DNA of 64,000 nt. It comes from Peronospora farinosa. Lineage: Eukaryota; Oomycota; Peronosporomycetes; Peronosporales; Peronosporaceae. This document shows positions 11,190-22,234 of the stretch, in pieces. The stretch is taken from contig CANTFK010000035.1 of NCBI GenBank assembly GCA_947646735.1, forward strand, positions 293,837 to 357,836, in the 5' to 3' direction. The notes below the pieces were generated by a model, which made no database searches, was not told the DNA's origin, and saw only the letters and a list, made by a program, of their open reading frames with translations. The translations under genes and the position numbers were made by a program. The stretch's first letter is position 1; every line of letters starts with the position of its first letter.

Positions 11190-12770
11190 TATCGGGTTAC
11201 CAGGGAATCGGCAGGACGTATTAATGGATCAGATCTCGTTTTCATTGGAGAGGAATATATCGCAGTGTACAGCGATATATGAGCGAGTGCACTGACTGCG
11301 AGACTGGAAAAGGACGTCCTGTTATAATGGAGAGTCGCCGGGAAATTTACAGGCTACCTATCCGTTTCAGATCATTGCCATGAACCATATTCCATCGCTG
11401 CCGAAATCTTTTAAAGGCAACACTGAATTATTAATTTGGGTCGATCTACTTTCGAGCTACGTGGTTGCCAGACGAGTAAGTTCAGAACAACTCAGACGAT
11501 CGCGGACAATTACGAAGAGTGTGTCTTTCGACGATTCGGTGCAAGTGAAGCGATACGGCACGATCTAGAACCTGGATTTGTGTCAATTTTTTTCGCACGT
11601 TCAATCGACTTATCGGGCAGAAGCAAAGAACGACTATGGCATATCGCCCTCAAGCAAATGGGACTGCCGAACGTATGGTTCATACATTAAACCGAGCTTT
11701 GAAATGTACGTCTTGGACGTCAATCAACATGATTGGGAAGAACATGCTGAGCGATTAACGTTTGCGACAAATACTGCCCAAGATCGAGTACGTGGAGACA
11801 CACCTTTTTATCTGATCCACGGATGGGATCCTCGATCTACGTTGGAAGCTGGAAGGTACTCAGCCACGAGATCGAGAACCTCGTAGATTGCGATATCACG
11901 TTCAACGACAGTATCAGAGAGCCCGAGACGCAGTCAATGAACGACTTAAAATTGCTATCCAGACTCGAGCGGATCAGCATACGAAAAACTTACAAATTCA
12001 CGAGATCGAGCCCGGTACCCAAGTTTGGTTATACCTAGATCGAGTGAAGGAAGGATATACTAGAAAATTGGCATATATGTGGCATGGAACTTTTCGAGTG
12101 ATTTAAATGTGTAGTGTATACGCTGTTCGCCTGGATATCGCTGGCATGCCGTATCGGCTATTCCCGATCGTGCACGTATATAAGCTGAAATGTGTAAAAA
12201 TATTCTTCGATCGCCCAAAGCAGTTGCTGAGAGTGGATGAAGAAAAATCGTTTTGATTTTGACAAGGCACTTTTCCTGGAGGACAGCTGGGAGCGGAAAC
12301 TTCAAAATAACGAGTTCGAAGTGAAAAAAATGGAGGACGTGCGACTCGGCAGAAAACTCGTTTTGGTCGGGTGCATCGTCAATTTAAGGATTACTGGAAA
12401 GGTACACCATCCATCGTGGGTGGATGAGGCTGATCTGAATTGTGGAGCACTGTTGCAAGGATTCGAGCGCGAACAAGCTCGCCGTAATCGCTCCGAAGTT
12501 ATGCAGTCTCTGAAGAGGAAAAAGATGAAGATTGGTGAATTGGATATTCCATTTACGTAGAGTAGAAATGGCTGTAAAAGATGGTTGTTTGTGCCGGAGG
12601 AAAAGGAATTGGCAGTGTAAGTTGGTTACATTTGTCGAAGAATTGGAGATATCTATTTGTGTGTCGATTGAAGGTCTGAGAGTCCGATCGCGGTTGAAAA
12701 TGCCCAAAAAGAAGACAATTTCAAGGATGAGCAGAAGAATGAAACGAACAAAGTGAAACTGTATTAAATG
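11190..12770 (+). pseudogene. gypsy integrase-chromodomain relic (element E)
   Basis: Broken pol 3' end. The zinc-domain end (RYMSECTDCETGKGRP, about 11265-11320) is followed by the integrase core: NHIPSLPKSFKGNTELLIWVD at 11380-11445, then frames with IRHDLEPGF, NTAQDRVRGDTPFYLIHGWD and KFGYT-type C-terminal pieces. The chromodomain region lies at 12237-12560, with VHHPSWVDEADLNCGALLQ and FEREQARRNRSEVMQS. Multiple frameshifts. The upstream pol and gag are missing. It matches the integrase of B (34037-34825), C (42200-42970) and D (52480-53971). Confidence 0.8.
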
Positions 12771-12841
12771 CTAGAGAGATGTAACGATACGGTGCACAGC
12801 TAGACTAACACTGTATGTCGTCTATCGGTGCAGGGTACGAT

Positions 12842-13034
12842 TGTGGCGAAGCGGAAAAATGAATTTTGCAAAGTGTGATCGCACATTTCGGTTAAGTACG
12901 AAATTGTTTAAAATCGATGCATCGCGATCCAGCAGAAGAAGTTCTTGAGACGTTACAAATGGAATGTACAACAGTGAATGATGGTGCTCGCAGTTCTTTG
13001 TTAAATTAACTACGACCTAGAACTACGCAAATGC
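12842..13034. repeat. left arm of inverted repeat flanking an LTR
   Basis: Contains a segment (about 12905-13015) whose diverged reverse complement lies at about 14011-14135. The shared core reads CAGAAGAAGTTCTTGAGACG on this strand. Similarity continues to the LTR border (ACTACGCAAATGC here, ATTACGCAACTGC in the other arm). Confidence 0.65.
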
Positions 13035-13984
13035 TGTGGTGGAGTGGGGTTCACAAATTGCTGATGTGATCCCGACTCTCCACTGGCGCCCGGACGACCG
13101 ACTAACGGAGGGGTACCCCGACTTCGTGTATAAAGCCTTCCTCACCTTGTGTACCCGTCGGTAGGGCAGGTTACACTCTTCTAGGTGTACTTGAGTCGAT
13201 GTTGAACTTGATTATGTTAGGGATAGGTGGGGGGGGGGGGCTATCGAGTGGAATTTCTCACACGATCGCAGTTGTTTTTGGGAGTGCTCTTTTTGAGTCG
13301 CCCTGATCCCCTTGAGATCGCCTTGTCCAATCAGTTGATACTTGATCCGCTTTCCTTATGACCACTTGAGCCTTCTCGCGATCTTGTATCTGGACTTCTT
13401 AGTCCTTTGCGTCCTATAGCAGCTTGGGTTGCCTTGAGAGTCCTTGGCGCACCTTGCCAAACAATCCAGGGCGTACACTTGCGAGGGGGGGGGCAAGCTT
13501 CTCGAGACATCGGGTGGCCAAAAAATTCAACTCGTAGGAGAAGCTGACACGTGTTCGTTTTGAAGTGAATTGACTCTGTTATGTTAACCAATCAAATACC
13601 AAAACCTACGATAATGACTATCTTTAGTCCAGGCTCTATTGCCACGTCACCCTTTTGGAAAAATCAGATCTTGTTATATGCCCACTCCAATATCGCCGCG
13701 ATCTGGATCGCTACCTCGATCGAATCTAATACGATATTAGTATCGGATCGCGGTACTAATAGTTAGTATCGGATCGTGATCCGCCGAGCACGGCTTGTCA
13801 CTGTCACCTTCACAGTTCCCGAATCATGTGAATGGTCTATCTACATGATATGTCATGTCCACCTCATTCCAGTCCTCCGGAGTGATGTAGTTTACACCAG
13901 ATCGTGTTTTACATACTTGGACTTACTAACTCACCATCTTAGCGATCGCGCTCACGCGTATCGCCATTCGAAATATACTGGGGA
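13035..13984 (-). repeat. gypsy LTR inserted between inverted repeats
   Basis: Begins with TGTGGTGGAG (13035), then the family block CTCCACTGGCG...GGAGGGGTACCCCGACTTCGTGTATAAAGCC...TGTACCCGTCGG. It later has the conserved U3 stretch AACCAATCAAATACCAAA (about 13584) and GATCG-rich repeats (13690-13780). It has runs of G at 13228 and 13485. The far terminus (expected CCACA) is not visible, so the right end is approximate and the LTR may be truncated. Confidence 0.6.
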
Positions 13985-14190
13985 TCGCAGTTGCGTAATT
14001 TTATGCCATATTTAATCCAACAAAGAACTGCGAGCACCACCATTCACTGTTGTACATTCCATTTGTAACGTCTCGAGAACTTCTTCTGCTGGATCGCGAT
14101 TCATCAATTTTAACCATTTCGGACTTAACCGAAAATGCGCGATCAAACTTTGCCAAAAAATTTCTTTCGCTTTGCCACACGGCTGTTTCT
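13985..14190. repeat. right arm of inverted repeat flanking an LTR
   Basis: Diverged reverse complement of 12842-13034; see the left arm. It overlaps the end of a minus-strand broken ORF. Confidence 0.6.
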
Positions 14191-14576
14191 TTTGAAGCAG
14201 CGCGCTCAGTATTGGTCGCTGCGCTAGTTGGCGCAGGCGACGAGGCATGACCTTCGCTGCCAGGAATGATGGAAGCTTCCTGAAAATTGAGTGCTTCTAG
14301 TGATGGTAACAAATGTCCCATCAGAGCACTGTGCTCATCATCAATTTGAGGTGATGGTAATGGCGTCTTCTCATTGTAGTGAACAATGAGAGACAGGTCA
14401 TCATCCGCACAATAGTGTATGGCTAAGTGCTCGCTGCTGACAAGCTGACATCAGATGCCGGCGAGTCCACACAAACACTTTGCGACGGCTGCGAGTTATT
14501 GCGGCGCGTGAAATTTGTTCTGGTTTGCATGGGCGCCTTTGCAGTCGACCCATCAGCCTTACCACGTTTCGGTGGC
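14001..14576 (-). pseudogene. unrecognised broken ORF, repeat-associated
   Basis: On the minus strand an ATG at about 14576 opens a basic N-terminus (MPPKRGKADGSTAKAP). One frameshift near 14420 leads into ORF 14001-14321, rich in Ala/Ser/Glu, ending SEWWCSQFFVGLNMA. No domain was recognised. The C-terminal half is duplicated in inverted form at 12842-13015, so this is probably part of a mobile element and not a host gene. Confidence 0.35.
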
Positions 14577-14635
14577 ATCTCTTTGCTTTCGATTATTTAC
14601 AAAAATGTCCCAATTGTGTTTAAAGAGGGAGATGG

Positions 14636-14802
14636 TGTAACGGGCTCAACGTTACACGTATTCGTTTAGTATTAGATACTTAACGGGCAGGTCTAAAAAG
14701 GCACGTAAGTATTTAAGACCTGTCACTTGCGTGAGACACACCATGCGTCATACCTTTGTGCATATGATATACACTAGGTGTATTCACATTGATGGGGATG
14801 AC
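14636..14802 (+). repeat. LTR-like fragment split by the young copia insertion
   Basis: TGTAACGGGCTCAACGTTACA at 14636-14656 resembles the palindromic start of the copia LTR at 7160. The fragment runs into the target site of the 14803-19290 insertion and probably continues after 19296. Family assignment is tentative. The last five bases (14798-14802, ATGAC) are the left target-site duplication. Confidence 0.4.
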
Positions 14803-15028
14803 TAAAGGTTATTGGAGAGGTTGGAAGTGCTTGATTGTTTTAATGCAAAACGCAAAGTGATTCATTTGGTCCTTAGTTCGCTTACAATACTCTAAGCCTA
14901 ATGTTTACCCTCTGGATACACTCTACTTGATCCAAACTTCAACTGCATCCAATCACCGAACTTCAACTGCATCCAATCACTGGAATGACGGTAGTATCGC
15001 AGCTGGTCGAGGAGTCATATTGACAACA
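14803..15028 (-). repeat. copia 3' LTR
   Basis: 226 bp, starting TGTTGTCAAT and ending AACCTTTA on the minus strand (a TA end instead of the usual CA). The pol ORF frame runs into it (to 14977). Confidence 0.93.
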
Positions 15029-18000
15029 CTCCCACTCGACTCGACAGCCGATGATGCCATAATGCCAAGTTTGCTTCGGAGCGTACTGAACTGTGGGCCG
15101 GAAATTGGCTTCGTCATGAGGTCGGCCAGCATGTTGAGTGTTAACACATACTGTAGCACAACTTGGCCATCTTCCACCTTCTCGCGTACGAAGTGGTATC
15201 GTATGTCGATGTGCTTGGTGCGCTTGTGAAACTCGGGATTCTTGGCCAACGCTATCGAACCTTGATTGTCCTCGTAGATCTTGACCGCTTCGTCCTTTGC
15301 CATTTCTCCAAGCTCGCATAGGAAGGCCTTTAACCAAACTGCCTCTTGAGTAGCTTCCGACAGTGCCATGTACTCAGCTTCCGTTGAAGACAGCGCCACC
15401 GTTCTTTGTTTCTTGTTTCTCCAACTGATACACCCGCCGTTCATAGCCACTTGTACTTCGGCGCGACTCAGTGTCGCCTGCCCAGTCTGCATCCGAATAG
15501 CCTGTAAGAGCATCGCCATCCGCCGTGAACTCGATACCGTAGGTCTTCGTGCCTTGAATGTACCGAAATACCCGCTTTAGCGCTTGCCAATGTGTAGGAC
15601 ATGGATCTGCTGCAAACTGGATGAGGACTCCCACTGCAGCGGCAAGGTCGGGACGCGTGCCAACCATAAGGTACATGAGGCAACCAACAGCACTTCGGTA
15701 GGGCACATTTGCCATTGTGTCGCTGTGATTGCACCCATACTCGCACATGGACTTCGCCAATTTGAGTCCTGGATCTTGTGGTGTCTTGACTGGATTGCTG
15801 TTGTCCATGCCAAACTTGGTCAAAACGTCCTTGGCGAACTTGGTCTGACGCATCGATACCTTTCCACGTTCTTGATCGATTTCCATGCCAAGAAAGAAGT
15901 TGAGCTTACCCAAGTTGGTCATCTCAAATCGATCACCCAAGGCGTCCTTTACTGTATTGAGCATCTTGTCACTGCTGCTTGCAAGTACCAAGTCGTCCAC
16001 ATAGAGTGCGACGAAGATTATGGCTTCACCGTCGCGTTTCGTGTAGATGCAGTGGTCCGATTCACATTTCTTCAAACCAAGCTTCAGCATGAACTCGTCA
16101 CTGGTCTTGTTCCACATGCGCGGCGATTGCTTCAGTCCGTACAGCGATCGATTGAGCTTGCACACGAGTTTGGGATTGCTGTCCTTGACGTAACCTTCAG
16201 GCTGAATCATGTAAATGTCTTCGTCCAGCTCACCATTGAGAAAAGCAGTCCTGACGTCCATCTGGTGCACGGTAAGATCATACTTCGCCGCAAGACTTAG
16301 CACGATTCGGATTGACGTGAACTTTGCCACAGGCGCGAATGTTTCTTCATAGTCAATACCGAACTTTTGCGAGAATCCTTTTGCAACCAGGCGTGCCTTG
16401 AACCGCTCAATTTGTCCATCCTTGTTTTCTTTGACACGAAATACCCATCTGCAGCCAATTTCTTTGCGACCTTTGGGAAGCTGGACAAGATCCCATGTCT
16501 TTTTCTTGAGCAGCGAGTTGATTTCGGAGTCGCACGCTTCTTCCCATTTCGCAGAGTTGATGGATTCCATCGCCGACCTGTGCGTGGTCGGCATTTCTCC
16601 CACTGAATCCACAACGAATGCTGCCTCAAAATCTCCTTCAGCAATGGCCGACATGTTCTTGAGACTACGGTTTTGTCGCTTCGAACTCGGAATTTCCGTT
16701 GCTTGATCGAGAGATTGTGTTCTTGGATGTCTTTTGTCGCCAGGCGCGAAGTCTGTCGTTTGGACGTCCTCAACGTCTTCATCTTCATTCATAGCGTCAT
16801 CCGTATCTTCATGGTCCGTACTCACTTCCTCGTTGAGATCAGTGACCGCTTGTTCTTGGACAGATCTACCACCGTCGAAGACGTCTTCCATAAACTGCGC
16901 ATCACGACTTACGGTGACGCGCCCACTTGATATGTCCTCAAAGCGGTAGGACTTGAGATGCTCCGCGTAGCCCAAAAAACGGCATAGTGAAGCCTTGGCA
17001 TCCAATTTCGAGCGTTTCTCGTGCGGAATATGGACGTACGCATGACATCCAAATACCTTGAGGTTTGTCAGTACAGGTTTCTTCTTCGTCCAAACCTCAT
17101 AAGGTGACTTGTCTTCACTTATGGCTCTTGTTGGGCATCGGTTTCGCAGAAACATTGACGTCGTCACAGCTTCGCCCCAATATTTCTTGGGTAATCCAGC
17201 GTGCTCCAGCATGCAACGAGCACATTCCACGAGCGTCCGGTTCATTCTCTCCGCGACCCCATTCAGCTGTGGTGTGTACGACGGCGTGTACTTTCGAACA
17301 ATACCGTTCTTGGTACAAAACTTCGCCATGTCTCCAGCCGTGTACTCGCCGCCGTTGTCACAAATTAGCGTCTTGACGCGATTACCAGTTTGAGTCTCGG
17401 CAAGAGCAACAAACTCAGCAAACTTGGTGGTCAATTCGGACTTCTTCTTCATAAGATACACCACTCAGTATCTTGACTTGTCGTCAATGAACGTGACGAA
17501 GTATCGTTTGCCACTGAAAGTTAATCTTGACATAGGTCCACAGACGTCGCTGTGAATGACATCCAGAATCTTGGTTGAGCGTTTCGGTGCTGTCGATTGA
17601 AAACGCACGCGTGTTTGCTTACCAAGCGCACATCCATCACAAACATCCCAGTTTTCGACAGACGTTATGTTGATTCCAACACCAAGTTTCTTCTTCACGA
17701 TGTTATTAAGTCCATCGTGGCCCACATGACCAAGTCGAAGGTGCCAGAGGTACGACTTGGTGTCCCCATAACATCCCGACGACTTGGCTGCATTGGCTTC
17801 ATCTCCCAGAAGTGGCGTCATTTGAAGCTTGAAGAGACCTTTACCCTCACGAGCTCCGATATTCCACTTCATGCTATTCGCTTCGGCAAAACAGCCATCC
17901 GTGTCGACTGTTACAGGACCGACGTCCTTAGTAAATCGACCGACCGAGAAAAGGTTGCGGAATAGCTTGGGAATGTGCCACACCTTCGTCAGTACACCCT

Positions 18001-19060
18001 TCTTGATACCCTTCGGGGTCTTCATAGACATCATTATGTCACCACATCCAATTTTTTGCACGACACCATCGTCTGCAAGGTGTACGCCAATTGGAGAGAA
18101 GAGCTTGTAGTTTGTCATGAACTTCTTGGAGCACGTCATGTGCTGCGTTGCTCCTGAGTCGACCAGCCATACTTCATCCGCGTTGTCGGCGCTCTTACTC
18201 CAGCCAACCGAAAACAGATAGTCGCAGTCATTGTCGTTCTGAGCGACGTTGGCGCGATGCGATCGGTATCGTTCCGTGTTTTCTTGGCCTCGCGAAGGAC
18301 ACTCCGCGATCCAATGACCCATTTTGCCGCAATTATGGCACGCCCCAGTCTTCTTCACCGGTCGCTCTTTGTTGCGCTTGTTGTCCTTTGTCATAAACGC
18401 TTGGCCATGGGTGGCTCCGTCGACGCTACCACCTTGTTCCTTGCGTTTCATGTCCTCATGAAGAAGCCTAGACGACACTAGCTCCCACGTCAGCGTATCA
18501 GCTCTCGATTCCAACGCAGTGATGAGGAACTGGTACGATTCGCTGAGACTTCCAAGCAGCGTGATTACCAGGTCGTCAGCACTGACCGGAGCGCCGACTG
18601 CTTCAAGCTGCTCTGCCAGAGTCTTTACCTTATTGATGTGTTCCATCACATCGTCTCCTTCTTCCATCGTGACTGTGAAGAGACGACGACGAAGAAAGAG
18701 CTTATTCGCCAAGCTCTTCTTCTCGAAGTGGTCTTCAAGTCTTGACCATGCATTATGCGCATCACTTGCAGAGCGGACGAGCGGCAGTTGCGAATCTTCC
18801 AAAGCCAAGCAGATAGCTGCCATGGCCTTGTGAGACTTCCTCTTGAACGACGCTTGATCCATCGTGTTCGCCAAGTCACCAATCTTCACTTCCCCAGAGA
18901 CGACCTCCCACAGGTCACGCTCCTCGAGCACCATCTGCATCTTGAACTTCCAGGCGTGGAAGTTGGTCCCATCAAACTTGTTGATGCGGCTCAGCGATGA
19001 GTGCTTCATAGCGAACGCGTAGTCGGACGCAGAGGTTGAGGTGGCGGGGCTTGGGCTCAT
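14977..19060 (-). pseudogene. copia gag-pol polyprotein, one nonsense codon and one frameshift
   Basis: Starts at the ATG in the primer site (19060, MSPSPATS). Domains in order: UBN2-type gag; zinc knuckle CHNCGKMGHWIAEC; protease DSGATQHMT; GAG-pre-integrase HLRLGHVGHDG...CDGCALGKQTR; integrase (HSDVCGPM, CDNGGEYT, QLNGVAERMNRT); reverse transcriptase with YVDDLVLAS near 15990; RNase H (SSTEAEYMAL, EDNQGSIALA). A TGA at 17465-17467 interrupts integrase right after DDKSRY, where TGG (Trp) is expected. A small deletion near 15448 shifts frame inside RNase H, after STSGY, into the ORF 14977-15519. Apart from these two lesions the reading is continuous (1227 codons plus the RNase H tail), consistent with a young copy that cannot move without help in trans. 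Confidence 0.93.
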
Positions 19061-19064
19061 AACC
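19050..19064 (-). promoter_or_regulatory. copia primer binding site, half-tRNA initiator-Met type
   Basis: Minus-strand GGTTATGAGCCCAAG directly follows the 5' LTR end. It is the same 15-mer as at 7629-7643 and complementary to the initiator tRNA-Met anticodon arm. It contains the gag start codon. Confidence 0.78.
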
Positions 19065-19290
19065 TAAAGGTTATTGGAGAGGTTGGAAGTGCTTGATTGT
19101 TTTAATGCAAAACGCAAAGTGATTCATTTGGTCCTTAGTTCGCTTACAATACTCTAAGCCTAATGTTTACCCTCTGGATACACTCTACTTGATCCAAACT
19201 TCAACTGCATCCAATCACCGAGCTTCAACTGCATCCAATCACTGAAATGACGGTAGTATCGCAGCTGGTCGAGGAGTCATATTGACAACA
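19065..19290 (-). repeat. copia 5' LTR
   Basis: 226 bp, two substitutions from the 3' LTR (in the CCGAAC/CCGAGC and CTGGAA/CTGAAA stretches). Right target duplication ATGAC at 19291-19295. Confidence 0.93.
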
Positions 19291-19295
19291 ATGAC

Positions 19296-19799
19296 GCCCA
19301 GCTGGGACTAGGCGTCATCAAATGACGTTATTCACTTGCGTCATTAAGCGAGCTTAAATATAATTAAACTCGCACGTTACGATGCGCATCGATAGAGATG
19401 GCACCCATCATTACATATTAGCCAATCCGTACTTAGATTTATATTTAGTTAAATCTATCAAATATAAATCAGTCTTGAATTTGCTTTACCATGCTTACTG
19501 CGCGCAGGAAGACTGGTAAACAGCTTCCGTGACGCAGTTAAATGTTTCATTTAAAGTTCGCTGCGCGGTTCGTTTAAGGCGACCGGCAAAGGTTAATACA
19601 TCGCTTCAGCGACGAACAACACCACCACCACCACGGCACGCGGAGGTAACACGGTCTGCTTCCTCATGCTACTCGAAGGTGCGTGCTAGTAGCACGTGAC
19701 AGCTTCTCTCTACACTGTAGGCGAGGTAATGGGCTTGCATCACAAAGATGATAATAAAGCCAAACTTGTGGCTCACATGGGTGAAGCGATGGTGATCGA
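19296..19799. other. repeat-like intergenic stretch after the copia insertion
   Basis: No gene seen. The first part probably continues the LTR fragment interrupted at 14802. Around 19500-19700 it is GC-richer, with a CACCACCACCACC run. The short ORF at 19696-19914 reads into the hairpin and is not credible. Confidence 0.4.
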
Positions 19800-19875
19800 G
19801 CATACGCGGGGTGGAATCGATGCTAGCCCGCACAAGTATCCGCGCGGGCTAGCATCGATTCCACCCTGCGTATGC
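19800..19875. repeat. 32-bp-stem foldback hairpin
   Basis: Left arm 19800-19831 (starts GCATACGCGG, ends GCTAGCCCGC) and right arm 19844-19875 are reverse complements with a single mismatch; loop of 12 nt. It could be the tip of a foldback/MITE element, a small-RNA precursor or a very strong transcript hairpin. Confidence 0.8.
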
Positions 19876-20230
19876 GAGTTGTCAAGGTATGTAATTTTTT
19901 TGATGAATTGTTAGTATAGCATCTAATTGAAGATGGCTTCGTGTTCGTTGCAACGTCAGATTGAGATGGATTTAGGCGTTAAACCCGAGAAAATTTAGTT
20001 ACTGAGTGTTGACCTTTCCCAGGAGTTTGTGACTATCAACGCCGACTATCGATCGTAGAATAAACATGGTTGCGTGGGCTCGATTGGAGGTAACTTCTGT
20101 AGCTTTGAGTGGATACGGGATGCTGCTTAACTACTGTCAATAAGGTTGGATGAAATACTACCCGGTACTTACTTTCATTTACCTAGTGTCTTCCTACCAT
20201 AACAGCAAGTGCACCTATTTGTATTTCCCT

Positions 20231-20286
20231 GTTGCTGACGGATGGATGAGCTGTCCCAGTGCACAACTCACCCATCCGTCAGCAAC
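20231..20286. repeat. 24-bp-stem foldback hairpin
   Basis: Left arm 20231-20254 (GTTGCTGACGGATGG...) and right arm 20263-20286 are reverse complements with two mismatches; loop of 8 nt. It lies 439 bp before the effector ATG. Its arm sequence differs from the hairpin at 19800, so they are not copies of one repeat. Confidence 0.75.
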
Positions 20287-20724
20287 AAGGCTCCTTGAGC
20301 TCTGTCAAGCCAAAGTTAAAGGAGCCTCCGCAGTAACTTGCCATGATTTATAAAGTAAGGAATTGTTCACTCAAATGTCGGAAAATGGACTATATACGTT
20401 CATTTACTTCGTGCAATGCCGCTTTATATAACTAAAATAGGGTGGAATGAGTAACGGGTGCGGCTTAGATCCTCCATGGGTGTGGGATAGAGTTTCCCGA
20501 AAAGAAGGGCATCTCTTCAGAACATGTTGAGACACGAGAAAAATGCACTTACGATATTCGTATGCCTGTCTAAAGAAAAGATGGGGATTATTAGAAGATG
20601 GTGATAGTGATAGAAAATACATTTCAGCCACTATTAATTAATCAATATAATTCCTCAGATACGGTCTTACAAGTTTCTCCACACTTCGTTTTGCTTCCAA
20701 ACCTCCACGTCGCTTAATTCGAAA
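20287..20724. promoter_or_regulatory. upstream region of the effector gene
   Basis: No gene. AT-rich stretch that should contain the promoter of the RXLR-type gene. A pyrimidine-rich segment (20670-20720, with CTCCACACTTCG and CTTCCAAACCTCC) lies just before the ATG. No element could be assigned firmly. Confidence 0.35.
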
Positions 20725-21984
20725 ATGCCGTTCAAGCCCAACAAAGCCCCGCTTGTCAAGGCGCTGTTTGTTATCGTGCTCGTCGCTCGTTCGACCATGT
20801 GGTTGGCGACGGCAGATCTGTCACCAGAGAATGCCCTACGCACCTTTCAGGCATCGGGTACATTGGATATGGATCTGACACCTCATGTCTCGAAACAGAA
20901 GAGGTACTTGAGGTCGGCCGCGGATGTGACGACAACCAGCACTGGTGAGTTGAGAAGACTAGTTTCTGATCTCTCGGGTCTTAAGGAATTTGGAAACTCT
21001 CTTGGAAAACAGGCGGTAGCCTTCCCTGCTAGACTGCGTCGAAATATTTCAACGATCTTCTCCACAATAGTTCGAGAGAAATTGTGGCTGTGGGTTAACA
21101 AACAAAAAGAACCTAAGGAGGCCTTCACATCTCTGCAGCTCGACAATGGAGAGAACCCATTTGAAAACCCAAAGTTTTCCGTGTGGAAGTATATCGTCGA
21201 GAAAACCAAGCCCGAGCGAGATGTGCCCAGAGAGATGTTCAATATTATGGTTAAAGCGTTGGGAGATGAAGGTATTCTGGCCAAATTCTTAGCTCAAGCA
21301 AAAAGTTCAACCCAATTCGAAGACACGGTTAACAGTCTTTACAACCATCAGATTGAGCAGTGGCTTCAATATGATTATTACACGCCGAAAAACGTTTACA
21401 ATCTTTTACATCTCAATAAATATGACAAGATCGGAGAAGTACCTGGCCGTCCAGAATTTAGCATGTGGGCTGCATTCAATACTAGAAAGGAATCGGTGGA
21501 AAAGGCTTTCGAGTTTCTTAAAGAACCAAAACGCAAGATTATCAATCCTGATCTGATGAGGGCTTTAGCTAAAATTGGCGAAGCCGATGGCAACTATGAA
21601 TTCGCTCAAGATCTGTTATACTTTCAGATCCAGTACTTGATAGAACATCCTTATTATCGAAAATCATCCTTCAAACTTTTTAAGCTTCAAGGGGAGGGAA
21701 CATTAAATCCAACTGATCTGACTACGGATCCGCTTGGAAGGCTTTGGGTTGACTACGTGTACATGAGAGCACAGGACGAAGATGGTTTTACTGGCTTGGG
21801 TGAAGTTTTTAAAAAACTTGAGTTGAGGGCTGGTCATAAAGCAGCCGTAGCTGTGATGAAAATGGTGCACAAGGACGGTTATTTCCTGAAATCGCTGGAG
21901 AAGGAGAAGCCTATCAAGGAAAAAGAAAATTTTGATTCGTTTCTGATGGACCTTCAAGAAAAGATGGCAAATGATCCCAAGTAA
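20725..21984 (+). CDS. secreted RXLR-type effector with LWY-like repeats
   Basis: 419 residues in one exon. The N-terminus has a hydrophobic signal peptide (KALFVIVLVARSTMWLATA, cleavage likely near residue 30). RYLR at residues 60-63 fits the R-x-L-R host-translocation motif. A clear EER is absent; only GELRR near residue 74-78 is nearby. The rest is helical and contains repeated Trp/Tyr patterns typical of WY/LWY effector modules: FSVWKYIVEK, QIEQWLQYDYYTPKNVYNLL, FSMWAAFN, YLIEHPYYRKSSFKLFKL and LGRLWVDYVY, suggesting two to three modules. Members of this class act inside plant cells to alter immunity; the particular target cannot be read from sequence. It sits at the edge of a repeat-rich block, a common setting for such genes. 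The reading frame is intact. Confidence 0.8.
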   Translation: MPFKPNKAPLVKALFVIVLVARSTMWLATADLSPENALRTFQASGTLDMDLTPHVSKQKRYLRSAADVTTTSTGELRRLVSDLSGLKEFGNSLGKQAVAFPARLRRNISTIFSTIVREKLWLWVNKQKEPKEAFTSLQLDNGENPFENPKFSVWKYIVEKTKPERDVPREMFNIMVKALGDEGILAKFLAQAKSSTQFEDTVNSLYNHQIEQWLQYDYYTPKNVYNLLHLNKYDKIGEVPGRPEFSMWAAFNTRKESVEKAFEFLKEPKRKIINPDLMRALAKIGEADGNYEFAQDLLYFQIQYLIEHPYYRKSSFKLFKLQGEGTLNPTDLTTDPLGRLWVDYVYMRAQDEDGFTGLGEVFKKLELRAGHKAAVAVMKMVHKDGYFLKSLEKEKPIKEKENFDSFLMDLQEKMANDPK

Positions 21985-22234
21985 ATATGTGGATGACGAA
22001 GAAGAGCTGGTGGAGGGAATATGCTACACTCCATATTGAGTATTGGAGGCCTGCTATTATCGCGACCATGACGTAGGGGGACAGATAGTGGTGGTAGCTG
22101 CTTTTTCTTTGTTGGTAAGAAGAAATTACACTTTTCATATACTTTCCTTGCTTGTTCTGTGTGTAAATATGGAAGTCGTATCTGCAACTGATCACCAGCA
22201 GCTCAACATTAAACTTTAAACGTCAGAAGACTAA

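Larger units (their letters stand above)
14803..19290 (-). mobile_element. complete copia (Ty1/copia) retrotransposon insertion, 4488 bp
   Basis: Two 226-bp LTRs (14803-15028 and 19065-19290) in direct orientation differ at only two positions. A 5-bp target duplication ATGAC flanks the element (14798-14802 and 19291-19295). The order on the minus strand is 5' LTR, primer site, gag-protease-integrase-RT-RNase H, 3' LTR. High LTR identity implies a recent insertion, yet the polyprotein carries one nonsense codon and one frameshift. Confidence 0.95.

Noticed and set aside
13228..13242. Long G run as a G-quadruplex element
   Set aside because: Simple homopolymer slippage within an LTR; no multi-run G pattern around it.
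15374..15519. Programmed frameshift in copia RNase H
   Set aside because: No slippery heptamer is seen, and residues between STSGY and NGGCISW are missing; a small deletion explains it better.
15584..16300. 238-codon plus-strand ORF
   Set aside because: Antisense of the copia reverse transcriptase, which has clear catalytic motifs on the minus strand.
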